Shown here one piece after another: positions 51,939-60,498 of a stretch of DNA of 64,000 nucleotides. The notes under the pieces were generated by a model, which searched no databases, had not been told where the DNA came from, and saw only the letters and a list, made by a program, of their open reading frames with translations. Every line of letters starts with the position of its first letter. The stretch's first letter is position 1. The stretch is taken from contig NZ_FOEN01000002.1 in assembly GCF_900110675.1 (NCBI RefSeq), positions 124,001-188,000 on the forward strand, given 5' to 3'. A program made the position numbers and the translations under genes. Source of the stretch: Ignavigranum ruoffiae. GTDB lineage: Bacteria; Bacillota; Bacilli; Lactobacillales; Aerococcaceae.

Positions 51939-53579
51939 GTGGAATCCAACAATAAATCATTTAATTATTCAAAAATAGCAGTGGAGGATTTCATTAAAAC
52001 TAATATTTGTAAGACCTCAAAGATTATTAGCAGTTCGAAAGGCATAAATAATTTTATTTATAGTACAAATATTGTTGATATTGAAAATATAGAAGATTGG
52101 TTACATGAAGGAGAAGCACTAATTATTGGTGTGTTCTTCGAGAAGCTAATGAATAAAGAATTTATCATAAAACTAAAAAATAAAAATACAGCTTGCATAA
52201 TTTCTAAGAAAAAATTTGAAATTTTTCTACTTCCAAAATATAAAGATATGTTAATTAATTTTGATATACCAATTATATTTGTTGATGATAAATATTCTTG
52301 GAGCGATGTAATTGTTTCTATTCAAGAAGTTATAATATACAAACAAACTCAAAAATTGATTGAAACTGATAAATTTTATGATCAAATTATTTCTTGGTTT
52401 AATAATAACCTTACAATCAGTAAAATATGTCATGAATTTTATAATGCTACTGGCTATTCAATGATTATTCTTGATAATTTTTTTAATATTATAGACTATT
52501 CCTACGACACTAATTGGAATAAATTCATTTCAATTTCAATAAATGAATTATCAAAAATAGAATTATTAGGTTATAAATTAAATAACGAACCTTTGTCCGG
52601 ATATATATTAAGTATTAATAATAAACAACTTTATATTATTCCTACAAGTATTATTGAAGAATCAAAATTTTATATAGGTATCAAGACAAATACTTCATCA
52701 AAGATTATTCCATCTGATATACTTTCTAAAATCGATATTTTAAAAGAACTAATTCTTTTACAAATGAAATTACATACTGAGATTAATATTTCAAATTTAC
52801 ATTTTAGAAATAATATTTTTTCGTCAATATTGGCATTAAATGAACATAGTGAGGCTGAAAAAATAAACCTCAGTCTCGCATTAAACACAAACATACATGA
52901 TAAATATTTTTTGGTTATGGTTGAGCCAATCGACGATAAAAATACAATTATTCAAAATGTCCATCAATTATATTCTTTCTTGAATAACAATAATTGGTTT
53001 TTTGATAAAAATCTCTTTTTTTCGTATCAAAACAATTGGGTAATATTAATTCCTAACTTTATATTTAAAAAAACCGATTTACAAGAAGACATCTTAAACC
53101 CTCTAGAAAAATACTTTAATACCAGTTTCTATTTAGCTATATCTAATTGTCATTTTTATTTTGAGACACAAAAATCTTATGATGAAGCTATTTCTGTTAT
53201 ATCTTTTTTAAAACAAACTATTGGTGAGGATAAAATAATGAGTTATAGCGAGCTTGGAAATTTAGAATTATTTATCAATGAAACTAAGCATGTTAACGAA
53301 TATTTTATTATGAAAATGATTAATGCCTACATTTTACCTCTGACATCTTATGACAAAAAGCATAGTTCAAATCTATTTGAAACTCTTCAATCCTTTTATA
53401 CCTGTAACTTATCGTACAAACTCTGTAGTAATATTTTATTCATTCATACAAATACACTAAGATCCCGCATTAGTACTATAGAAAAATTATTGAATTTAAA
53501 TATAAAGGATACTTCAACTATTACAAACTTCAAAATCGCTTGCATGTTATATAAAAAATTTATGGCTAATGAGCCTTGA
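51939..53579 (+). CDS. PucR-like transcriptional regulator
   Basis: The 546-residue protein has an N-terminal PucR-type sensor region (INNFIYSTNIVDIENIEDWL, LHEGEALIIGV at about 50-70) and a C-terminal HTH (ETLQSFYTCNLSYKLCSNILFIHTNTLRSRISTIEKLL, here split for reading), as in PucR/CdaR-type activators of ureide and related catabolism. It is very rich in Asn, Ile and Lys with strongly AT-biased codons, unlike the left part of the window. The start is GTG at 51939 with AAGGAGG 10 nt upstream. It is divergent from the carbamoyltransferase operon, which it probably activates on sensing the substrate. Confidence 0.8.
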   Translation: MESNNKSFNYSKIAVEDFIKTNICKTSKIISSSKGINNFIYSTNIVDIENIEDWLHEGEALIIGVFFEKLMNKEFIIKLKNKNTACIISKKKFEIFLLPKYKDMLINFDIPIIFVDDKYSWSDVIVSIQEVIIYKQTQKLIETDKFYDQIISWFNNNLTISKICHEFYNATGYSMIILDNFFNIIDYSYDTNWNKFISISINELSKIELLGYKLNNEPLSGYILSINNKQLYIIPTSIIEESKFYIGIKTNTSSKIIPSDILSKIDILKELILLQMKLHTEINISNLHFRNNIFSSILALNEHSEAEKINLSLALNTNIHDKYFLVMVEPIDDKNTIIQNVHQLYSFLNNNNWFFDKNLFFSYQNNWVILIPNFIFKKTDLQEDILNPLEKYFNTSFYLAISNCHFYFETQKSYDEAISVISFLKQTIGEDKIMSYSELGNLELFINETKHVNEYFIMKMINAYILPLTSYDKKHSSNLFETLQSFYTCNLSYKLCSNILFIHTNTLRSRISTIEKLLNLNIKDTSTITNFKIACMLYKKFMANEP

Positions 53580-53593
53580 ACTCATTAGCCATA
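53561..53593. terminator. Bidirectional terminator between convergent genes
   Basis: TATGGCTAATGAG/CTCATTAGCCATA, 13-bp perfect stem with 7-nt loop; it contains the regulator's stop codon and gives a T-rich tail on the minus strand (ATTTTTTATA) for the restriction-modification genes. Confidence 0.85.
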
Positions 53594-53672
53594 TTTTAAC
53601 CCCGCCTTAAATAAAAATACATGCTAATTACTAGCTTATAACATTTTCACAAACTTTTAACATGTTCATATT

Positions 53673-54521
53673 TTAGTAGTTTTTTATTATTACTTCTTCG
53701 ACTTTCCCTCTCCTACTAGCTACTGAATTTATCATTCGATTTGCTCCAACTATTAATGTAGTATCTTTATATTTTGAATATAATTCATGGACAAATGGAT
53801 GAGACGAATTCGACAGCATGACAAATGCGCCTCTACTATCCAATTCTACAAATACATCTCTTAACTTCTTCTGTTCCTCCACTCCAAATCCGTCCTTTGT
53901 ATAAGAAGTAAAATAACTACTATCTGAGATAGGAACATATGGAGGATCAAAATAAACAAAATCATCTTTTTTTACAGATTCAACTGCTTTAAAAAATTCT
54001 TCATTTTTAATTATTACATGAGCAGAATTTAAATACTCGTTAATTTTGAATAACAGTTCTTTATTTAAGATTTTAGGATTTTTATATTTCCCGTAGGGTA
54101 CATTAAATTGACCTTTAGAATTTACTCTATACAAACCATTAAAATCTACTCTCAACATATAGATTAACCGAGCTGCTTTTTCAACATTTGTCATTTGTTC
54201 ATATCTTCCGTCTCTGTCGGCTTCTCTAATATTCAAGTAATATTCTTTCGAATTATTAATCTCATGCTGTTTCAGAACTTCAATTAGTTTAACTACCTCA
54301 TCTTTAATTACCGAATAACATAACATTAAATCACTATTCAAATCGTTAATTACTGCATTCTTAGGCGCTAAATCAAAAAAAAACGAACCTCCTCCTATAA
54401 AGGGTTCATAATATGTATTAAAATGTTCTGGAATATTCTTTCGTAAAACATGTAATAATTGTCTTTTCCCACCCGTCCATTTTGTAAAAGGTTTGAGCGG
54501 TTCATTTAAATTACTTTTCAT
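53673..54521 (-). CDS. DNA adenine methyltransferase, Dam/DpnM type (GATC)
   Basis: The 282-residue enzyme has FTKWTGGKRQLL (motif X), YYEPFIGGGSFFFDL (SAM motif I, about 42-57), and DPPYVPISDSSYFTSY (motif IV, DPPY), the alpha-type arrangement of Dam and DpnM. It methylates N6 of adenine, almost certainly in GATC given the adjacent DpnII-type nuclease. It overlaps the nuclease gene by 4 nt. CAGGAGG is 4 nt upstream. Confidence 0.93.
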   Translation of the reverse strand: MKSNLNEPLKPFTKWTGGKRQLLHVLRKNIPEHFNTYYEPFIGGGSFFFDLAPKNAVINDLNSDLMLCYSVIKDEVVKLIEVLKQHEINNSKEYYLNIREADRDGRYEQMTNVEKAARLIYMLRVDFNGLYRVNSKGQFNVPYGKYKNPKILNKELLFKINEYLNSAHVIIKNEEFFKAVESVKKDDFVYFDPPYVPISDSSYFTSYTKDGFGVEEQKKLRDVFVELDSRGAFVMLSNSSHPFVHELYSKYKDTTLIVGANRMINSVASRRGKVEEVIIKNY

Positions 54522-55432
54522 TTTTCCTCCTGAATTAGTAACTCGTATAAGAAACCATCTTTTACCATCTTTAAATTAAAAATATTTTCTATTTGACCCA
54601 TTGCCTCTTCCATAGGAAATTTAGCAGTTTTCCAACCTTGACCATCGGTAATCCAAATAAATCTTACATTATCTTTGGAATTATTAATTAATTCATTCAA
54701 TGTTTGAAATTCACCACAGACTGCTTTTAGCTTTGAACCGCCACCGCCATAATAATTAGTTTCAAAAACAAATGCCTTATTATTAATATGATCCATTAAT
54801 GCCCCATCAAATCTTCTTGCTGATTTATCAACGGGTACATTTATATTCCATTTGTCTAACATATATGAAGATGTTGCCTGTTCATAGTGTTCCCACTTTA
54901 ATCTTTCTGAAATACCAACTAGAGTTTTAGTCAAAATACCTTCCATAGTAGTTCCAGAACGATTTTTTCTTGCATTACTATCCAATCCTGTTTCCACTCC
55001 ATAGACGTAATCAACTAAACTTCGATTCGCATCATTTTTCAAAAAGGTAAACAGACCACTTTCTTCAATAAACCTTAAATATATATCGATATTTTTTATA
55101 TCGATATTATTAAAGTCTATATTAAGTGTGCTCATATTTTCTCCACGAATCAGTAAGATATCTAAATTATTATCTCTAGATGCTATTAAAGAAGGAATCG
55201 CTTTTAACAGATGTGGTTGTTGGAGAAATAATTTTTTTGCCTCTTCAACTATATTTTCTTTACCTATTAAATAATTTAAAGTATTTAGTTCAAGTTCATA
55301 TTTTTTTGTATTAGTTTTAACTTTATTCCAATTTACAAAATATTCAGGTGTCCTATTCGTTAAACTCAAAGTATCAATAAAATATTCGAGCTTGTTTTTT
55401 GGGTCTAAATTTTTATATGCTAAGTAATTCAT
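54518..55432 (-). CDS. DpnII-type restriction endonuclease
   Basis: The 304-residue protein matches the DpnII/MboI family: TTMEGILTKTLVGI, DKSARRFDGALMDHINNKAFVFETNYYGGGGSKLKAV, where Asp and Glu-x-Asn are the metal-binding PD-ExK-like residues (shown in two runs here: RRFDGALMD and VFETNYYGGGGSK). It would cut unmodified GATC. It is encoded between the two methylases, so damage is limited if the operon is lost. Confidence 0.92.
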   Translation of the reverse strand: MNYLAYKNLDPKNKLEYFIDTLSLTNRTPEYFVNWNKVKTNTKKYELELNTLNYLIGKENIVEEAKKLFLQQPHLLKAIPSLIASRDNNLDILLIRGENMSTLNIDFNNIDIKNIDIYLRFIEESGLFTFLKNDANRSLVDYVYGVETGLDSNARKNRSGTTMEGILTKTLVGISERLKWEHYEQATSSYMLDKWNINVPVDKSARRFDGALMDHINNKAFVFETNYYGGGGSKLKAVCGEFQTLNELINNSKDNVRFIWITDGQGWKTAKFPMEEAMGQIENIFNLKMVKDGFLYELLIQEEK

Positions 55433-55455
55433 TTTTTTCTCTTTTCTTTAATGAT

Positions 55456-56226
55456 TTAGTATAACGTTAACTGTGTATTATTCATTCTATTAATAATACG
55501 TTGTTTTGCAATATTGTAATATTCTGCATCTGATTCGATACCAATAGCTTTTCTATTATGAATGATAGCTGATTCGACCGTCGTACCAGATCCCATAAAA
55601 CAATCTAGAATAATATCTTGTTCTTTGGAACTTGAAAGTATTATTCTTTCCATAATCTCAAGTGGCTTTTGAGTAGGATGATACCCAAATTGTTTTTCTG
55701 ATTTTTTAACAGTTGACGTTTTCCACACATCTTTCATTTGCTTACCATTGTTCAATTCTTTCATCAATTTATAATTAAAATAATGTTTAGTATTATTATC
55801 TTTTTTAGCCCATAAAATAGTTTCAGTAGAATGGGTAAACATTCTGCACGATAAATTTGGAGCCGGATTTGTTTTCTGCCAAATAATATTATTTAAAATT
55901 TTGTAGTTATTTTTCTTTAACAGATACCCAAGTGTATATATATTATGCATTGTTCCAAAAAGCCAAATAGTACCATCAGGTTTTAATATTCTATCAAACT
56001 CTCTTAAATAACTATTGTAAAATTCTTCCATTGAAATATCAGTTTTATCCCATTCTCCTTTATCAACCGAAGACATCGTTCCATTCTTACAGGTTATACC
56101 TCCGTTTGATAAAAAGTAAGGAGGATCTGTTGCAATAACATTAATACTTTCATTGCTTAACAATGGTAGGATTTTCATAGCATCCTGATAATATAATGTT
56201 ATGTTATCTCCTAAAATATCTTTCAA
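55456..56226 (-). CDS. DNA methyltransferase, DpnA type (beta-class N6-adenine)
   Basis: The 256-residue enzyme has the beta order: DPPYFLSNGG (motif IV, about 34) first, then FMGSGTTVESAIIHNRKAIGIE (motif I with SAM) near the end, as in DpnA and other N6-adenine/N4-cytosine methylases. In S. pneumoniae DpnA methylates single-stranded GATC DNA entering by transformation and protects it from DpnII. The start is TTG with AGGAG 6 nt upstream. Order (DpnA, nuclease, DpnM) differs from the pneumococcal M-A-B order. Confidence 0.9.
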   Translation of the reverse strand: MKDILGDNITLYYQDAMKILPLLSNESINVIATDPPYFLSNGGITCKNGTMSSVDKGEWDKTDISMEEFYNSYLREFDRILKPDGTIWLFGTMHNIYTLGYLLKKNNYKILNNIIWQKTNPAPNLSCRMFTHSTETILWAKKDNNTKHYFNYKLMKELNNGKQMKDVWKTSTVKKSEKQFGYHPTQKPLEIMERIILSSSKEQDIILDCFMGSGTTVESAIIHNRKAIGIESDAEYYNIAKQRIINRMNNTQLTLY

Positions 56227-56298
56227 AGTCTTCTCCTATTCTAATTAAGTTAATTTTAAATCTTCATTATCTTAATCATTATACAGGAAAAAAGGATT

Positions 56299-56667
56299 CT
56301 ATTCATAAAATTCTTCCTCAGATAAATCCAATCGCAATAATTTGTTAATTGGAACCCAAGTAAATTCAGGTCCATCTTTAATTCCTATACTATCATCTTC
56401 TATTTGATTTAGGACACCCTCTATAGATTTAATTTTTCCATTCGAATCATAAAAAGTATATTTAACTCGAATCTGTTGGCTGTATGCTTGATTTATTCTT
56501 AGATAAATCTCTTTTATATCTTGTCCGTCTACATTAGTTTTATATTCATGAAAATCTTTTAAAGCGGATGTATGCTCGCTTAAAAAGAAACCCATCCATT
56601 TCTTCATTCCTCTATCTTGATATTCTCTACCGGATTTATAAGGTAGGTAGGATCTGTCTACGTACAT
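56299..56667 (-). CDS. YolD-like protein under SOS control
   Basis: The 122-residue protein has the YolD-like opening (SGREYQDRGMKKWMGFFLSEHTSAL) and then a YolD-type beta-rich region ending GPEFTWVPINKLLRLDL. YolD-like proteins often stand beside Y-family polymerases (UvrX/YqjW) and are SOS-induced; no polymerase is next to it here, so this is a solitary member. The upstream LexA-type box supports the assignment. GAGGTG 8 nt upstream supports the ATG. Confidence 0.8.
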   Translation of the reverse strand: MYVDRSYLPYKSGREYQDRGMKKWMGFFLSEHTSALKDFHEYKTNVDGQDIKEIYLRINQAYSQQIRVKYTFYDSNGKIKSIEGVLNQIEDDSIGIKDGPEFTWVPINKLLRLDLSEEEFYE

Positions 56668-56687
56668 AAAAGTAACACCTCGCCCAT

Positions 56688-56716
56688 ATTATACGAACAC
56701 CTGTTCCTGTTTTCAA
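56688..56716 (-). promoter_or_regulatory. YolD-like gene promoter with SOS (LexA) box
   Basis: Minus strand TTGAAA (56711-56716) and TATAAT (56688-56693) with 17-nt spacing. The spacer contains 56694-56707, plus-strand CGAACACCTGTTCC, matching 13 of 14 positions of the Gram-positive LexA box CGAACRNRYGTTYC. Confidence 0.85.
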
Positions 56717-56719
56717 GTG

Positions 56720-56837
56720 CAAAATCACCTTCCCCGAATCTTTTGTTCTGTTTCGTTCATGTGACCGTTCTGCCCTGACGAGCTCCACCTGGACATTCAC
56801 GAACCATTCACTTCAAGATTTGGGGAAGGTGATTTTG
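56720..56837. repeat. 118-bp inverted-repeat element
   Basis: Arms 56720-56742 and 56815-56837 pair over 23 bp with one mismatch (CAAAATCACCTTCCCC and its complement, then AATCTT/AAGATT). Inner sequence has further imperfect pairing (TTCGTTCATGTGACC against GGACATTCACGAA) and higher GC than its surroundings. It resembles a small non-autonomous element or a large hairpin. The rest up to 57007 holds no gene. Confidence 0.8.
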
Positions 56838-57007
56838 ATTACAAAAAGTAATTATAATCGATTACATTTTCATATTTCAGAATAAAATACTCACTTTTTG
56901 TGTCGTTTAAGTAAGTATTATTACCAGTCAAGTAAAAATTATAAAAAACATATACTTTATAGCAAAACTCAGAAAATAATTAAATAATAAGAAGCTTAAT
57001 TATTACA

Positions 57008-57862
57008 CTAGCCTCTATAGGTATTCCAATAATTATCAGTTAATATTACATCAATACCTAAATCAAAGAAATGCTTTGCCTCATCATAATCATTAGACCA
57101 AAAGAGGTTAGTAATTAAGTGATGTTCCCTGGCTAAATCAATCATTGCTTGAGTAGTTAAGTGTTTACAAAATTGAACTCTTTGACAATCATACTTTATA
57201 GCGTTCTCAACTATGGAGAAATTCATATGACCCTCTAAACAACAACGCTTCAGATTCGGTGCCATTTTTTTTGCAGTGATTAAAACATCCTTTTCACCAG
57301 TAATATAAACTGTTTCATGACAATTATAGTAGTCAATCCATTCAATAACTTTTGCAAACACCCTTTCATCATAGGCCGTTACTATACGATTTTCAACTTG
57401 GACATCAATCCTCTCCTGTGGTTCATGCTCGTGTAGGTTAGCCAATATATTATTGTGATAACAATTCCATAGAAATTTTCCTCTTTTTTTCATAATTTTA
57501 AATGACCCTATCGGATCATTTATTGATTTAATATGAATATTCATTATTACCTTATTAGCAAATAAATTCAGTACGTCTTCGAAATATGGAAAAGATAATC
57601 CACGGTAATACGATGAGAAATAGCTGCCTGCATCAAGAGAATTAATTTCTTCACTCGAAAGTGATTGAATTTTTCCATAACCATTTGATGTTCGGTTTAC
57701 TGTAGAATCATGACAAACCAATAAACGTCCATCTTTAGTAGGCCACAAATCAAATTCTATCTCGTTAGCTCCAAGTGCAATGCCTGCAGCAAAGGCAGGT
57801 ATTGAATTTTCTGGGGCTATCGTATTAAATCCTCGGTGTGAACAAAAATTTTCTAAAGACAC
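57008..57862 (-). CDS. Glycerophosphodiester phosphodiesterase (GlpQ/UgpQ type)
   Basis: The 284-residue protein has the GDPD core: SHRGFNTIAPENSIPAFAAG (catalytic His of HRG and Glu of PEN), NEIEFDLWPTKDGRLLVCHD (metal Glu/Asp and second His) and VQFCKHLTTQ late. It hydrolyses glycerophosphodiesters to glycerol-3-phosphate and an alcohol. There is no signal peptide, so it acts on imported substrate. It is the last gene of the ABC operon (17 nt after DppC-type permease). The start is GTG with GGAGGG 9 nt upstream. Confidence 0.93.
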   Translation of the reverse strand: MSLENFCSHRGFNTIAPENSIPAFAAGIALGANEIEFDLWPTKDGRLLVCHDSTVNRTSNGYGKIQSLSSEEINSLDAGSYFSSYYRGLSFPYFEDVLNLFANKVIMNIHIKSINDPIGSFKIMKKRGKFLWNCYHNNILANLHEHEPQERIDVQVENRIVTAYDERVFAKVIEWIDYYNCHETVYITGEKDVLITAKKMAPNLKRCCLEGHMNFSIVENAIKYDCQRVQFCKHLTTQAMIDLAREHHLITNLFWSNDYDEAKHFFDLGIDVILTDNYWNTYRG

Positions 57863-57879
57863 CTTTATTTACCCTCCAT

Positions 57880-58743
57880 TTATCTGTTAATTTTAGGATC
57901 CAATTTATCTCTCAACCAGTCTCCTAACAGTGAAATACATAAAATAATAATAATCATGAATAAACTTGGAATTATTGCTAACCACCAATGAGTCATTAGG
58001 AAATCTCTACCTTCTGAAATCATCACTCCTAAAGATGTATTTGGTGGTTGAATACCTAACCCAAGAAATGATAAGGTACTTTCTAATAAAATAAAACTAC
58101 TTAATGATGAAGTTGCCAAAACTATCAAAGGCGAGGCAATATTAGGAAGAATGTGTCGAAAGACTAATCTGATCTTTCCGATTCCGATCATTTCACCCGC
58201 TTCTATAAACGGGGCATTTTTTAGTTGCATTACTAAACCTCGAACTAATCGACAAAAACCTGACCATCCACTAAAAGCAATTACCCAAATAATAGTTGAA
58301 GCATTTGCTCCTAAAATAACGGAAGCAATTATCCCAATAAAAGTTGTTGGAATAGATAACATAGCATTATTAATAAATGTAATAATCGTGTCGAGTAGAC
58401 CACCATAATATCCTGAAATTAATCCTAATATTGTCCCAATACAAAGAGCTATTGACATACCTACAAAAGAAATTTGAATGGTTGATTTTACAGCATAAAT
58501 AAGACGAATAAATACATCTCGACCTAATTGATCTGTTCCTATTAGATGTTTAGATTCTCTATTAATAAAATGAGGCAAAGCTAATCGATTTAATAAATTA
58601 GTGTCTGCTAAATTTATTGGGAACAATACTGGTGCCAAAAACGCCGTTACTACTATTAGTAGCAAAATCAGAATAAGTAGGTGGTAGTATATATCTTTGA
58701 CTTTAAAATGATTCTTAGTTTTAATTATTTTAAAATTCCTCAT
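57880..58743 (-). CDS. Oligopeptide/nickel-type ABC permease (DppC/OppC)
   Basis: The 287-residue protein has an OppC N-terminal helix, six membrane segments and the EAA loop (IEAGEMIGIGKIRLVFRHILPN), plus GTDQLGRDVFIRLIYAVK, a DppC signature. It overlaps the DppB-type gene by 4 nt and forms the transporter channel with it. Confidence 0.93.
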   Translation of the reverse strand: MRNFKIIKTKNHFKVKDIYYHLLILILLLIVVTAFLAPVLFPINLADTNLLNRLALPHFINRESKHLIGTDQLGRDVFIRLIYAVKSTIQISFVGMSIALCIGTILGLISGYYGGLLDTIITFINNAMLSIPTTFIGIIASVILGANASTIIWVIAFSGWSGFCRLVRGLVMQLKNAPFIEAGEMIGIGKIRLVFRHILPNIASPLIVLATSSLSSFILLESTLSFLGLGIQPPNTSLGVMISEGRDFLMTHWWLAIIPSLFMIIIILCISLLGDWLRDKLDPKINR

Positions 58744-59666
58744 GAATAATCACCTACTCTTATTCTTGGATCCAAATATCCATAAGACAAATCGACCAGT
58801 AAATTTATTACGGTTACTGAAATTGCTATTAAGAGCACTCCAAAAATAACAACTGGAAAATCTCTTTGAATAGCACTATTAACAATTAGCGTTCCTATTC
58901 CTGGCCATCCAAACACAGTCTCAACAACCACAGACCCACCAATAATATATCCAAGTTGAGAACCTAAAATGGTTATTATTGGAATTAATGCATTGCGCAA
59001 TCCATGTCTCCATATCATTTGTGACTTAGACAAACCTTTTGCCAAGGCACTTTCCATATAATCGCTTTGCATGACATCCAACATAGATCCTCTGGTCAAT
59101 CTAGCTACAATCGATGCTGGACCAACTGACATAGCTAGTAAGGGCATTACCAAATGCTGTAACCCCCCCGATCCATTACTAGGTAATAATCTTAATGACA
59201 GTGAAAAAGTAAAAATAAGTAGGATTCCTAAAATAAAATTAGGAATTGTATTTCCAATGACAGAACAGATAATTATGAATTTATCTAGCATCGTATTATT
59301 CTTTATTGCTGCGATAATACCAAAGAGGACACCTAGAACAGTTGTAAATAAGAAAGTGAGAAAACCCAAACTCAATGTAGAGCCTAACCGTTCATAGAAC
59401 AATTCTGCTACATCCCGTGAGTAATAATAACTTGTGCCCGCATTTCCATTGAACAGACCGAAGAAAGATTGCCAATATTGTTGATACAAGGGTAAATTCA
59501 AACCAAGATTTTCTTTTAGTTGTTCTTTTGCAGCTTCTGAAGCACTGTCTACCAACATAAATTCTACAGGATCTCCAGTTACTCTAGTCAAAAAAAATAC
59601 AAGAGTATATACAAAAAAAATTGTCAAAACGGCTTTGATTATTTTATTAAAATAATATTTATTCAT
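58740..59666 (-). CDS. Oligopeptide/nickel-type ABC permease (DppB/OppB)
   Basis: The 308-residue protein has DppB features: a first helix, a long outer loop (GDPVEFMLVDSASEAAKEQL, QQYWQSFFGLFNGNAGTSYY), five later helices and the EAA loop (YMESALAKGLSKSQMIWRHGL) plus VETVFGWPGIGTLIVNSAIQRD. It follows the OppF-type ATPase by 15 nt. Confidence 0.93.
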   Translation of the reverse strand: MNKYYFNKIIKAVLTIFFVYTLVFFLTRVTGDPVEFMLVDSASEAAKEQLKENLGLNLPLYQQYWQSFFGLFNGNAGTSYYYSRDVAELFYERLGSTLSLGFLTFLFTTVLGVLFGIIAAIKNNTMLDKFIIICSVIGNTIPNFILGILLIFTFSLSLRLLPSNGSGGLQHLVMPLLAMSVGPASIVARLTRGSMLDVMQSDYMESALAKGLSKSQMIWRHGLRNALIPIITILGSQLGYIIGGSVVVETVFGWPGIGTLIVNSAIQRDFPVVIFGVLLIAISVTVINLLVDLSYGYLDPRIRVGDYS

Positions 59667-59681
59667 TATCTTCCTCCCATG

Positions 59682-60491
59682 TCACGATAACTCAAACTGT
59701 TTAATTCTTGGATCAGGCACAGGAACTGAAGCGATTAAAGTACGTGTATACGAGCTGTGAGGATCATCAAACACTTGTTCTACTGGGCCTTCTTCCACAA
59801 CTCGACCATGCTTCATTACCATGATATGTTGTGACATAAATTTTACGACACTCATATTATGGGACACAAAGACGAAACTAATTCCGTCATATTCTTGTAA
59901 ATCTTTTAATAAATTTAGAACTTGAGCCTGTGTCGATACATCGAGTGAAGATGTAGGTTCATCACAAATAATAACTTTTGGCTTAGTTGTCAGAGCTCGG
60001 GCAATACTAACGCGCTGTCTTTGTCCACCAGATAATTCATGGGGAAATTTACTCAGTATAGCACTTTCAAGTCCAACTTTCTCCAACAATTCCGTCGTAA
60101 ACTTAAGAATTTCTTTAGACTTTAAGTGATAATGTACTTGATAGGGTTCAAAAAGAATATTTTTAATAGACATTTTAGGATTTAGAGATGCATAGGAATC
60201 TTGAAATATCATTTGAACATCTCTTTTAAAAGACTTTGACCGCCTATCGCTCATTTTATTACCATGAAAATAAACGTCTCCAGCACTTGTTTGCTCTAAT
60301 CCAATTAATATTCGCATTAAGGTAGATTTTCCACTGCCTGATTCTCCAATGATACCCAGTACTTGACCTCGCTCAAGTTTAAGCGAGACATTGTCTAAAA
60401 CCTTAAAATACCTTTTATCTCGTGAAAAAGTTTTATCAATAAGGGGAAATTCTTTAGTGATTCCTTTCATCTCCACAATAATTTCTTCCAT
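59682..60491 (-). CDS. Oligopeptide-type ABC ATPase (OppF/DppF)
   Basis: The 269-residue ATPase has GESGSGKST (about 45), LSGGQRQRVSIARAL, VIICDEPTSSLD and VFVSHNMSVV, with the DppF/OppF C-terminal HSSYTRTLIASVPVPDP. I chose the ATG at 60489-60491, 7 nt after the upstream stop; an ATG at 60509 overlaps the preceding gene and has no ribosome site. Confidence 0.9.
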   Translation of the reverse strand: MEEIIVEMKGITKEFPLIDKTFSRDKRYFKVLDNVSLKLERGQVLGIIGESGSGKSTLMRILIGLEQTSAGDVYFHGNKMSDRRSKSFKRDVQMIFQDSYASLNPKMSIKNILFEPYQVHYHLKSKEILKFTTELLEKVGLESAILSKFPHELSGGQRQRVSIARALTTKPKVIICDEPTSSLDVSTQAQVLNLLKDLQEYDGISFVFVSHNMSVVKFMSQHIMVMKHGRVVEEGPVEQVFDDPHSSYTRTLIASVPVPDPRIKQFELS

Positions 60492-60498
60492 CGAATCC

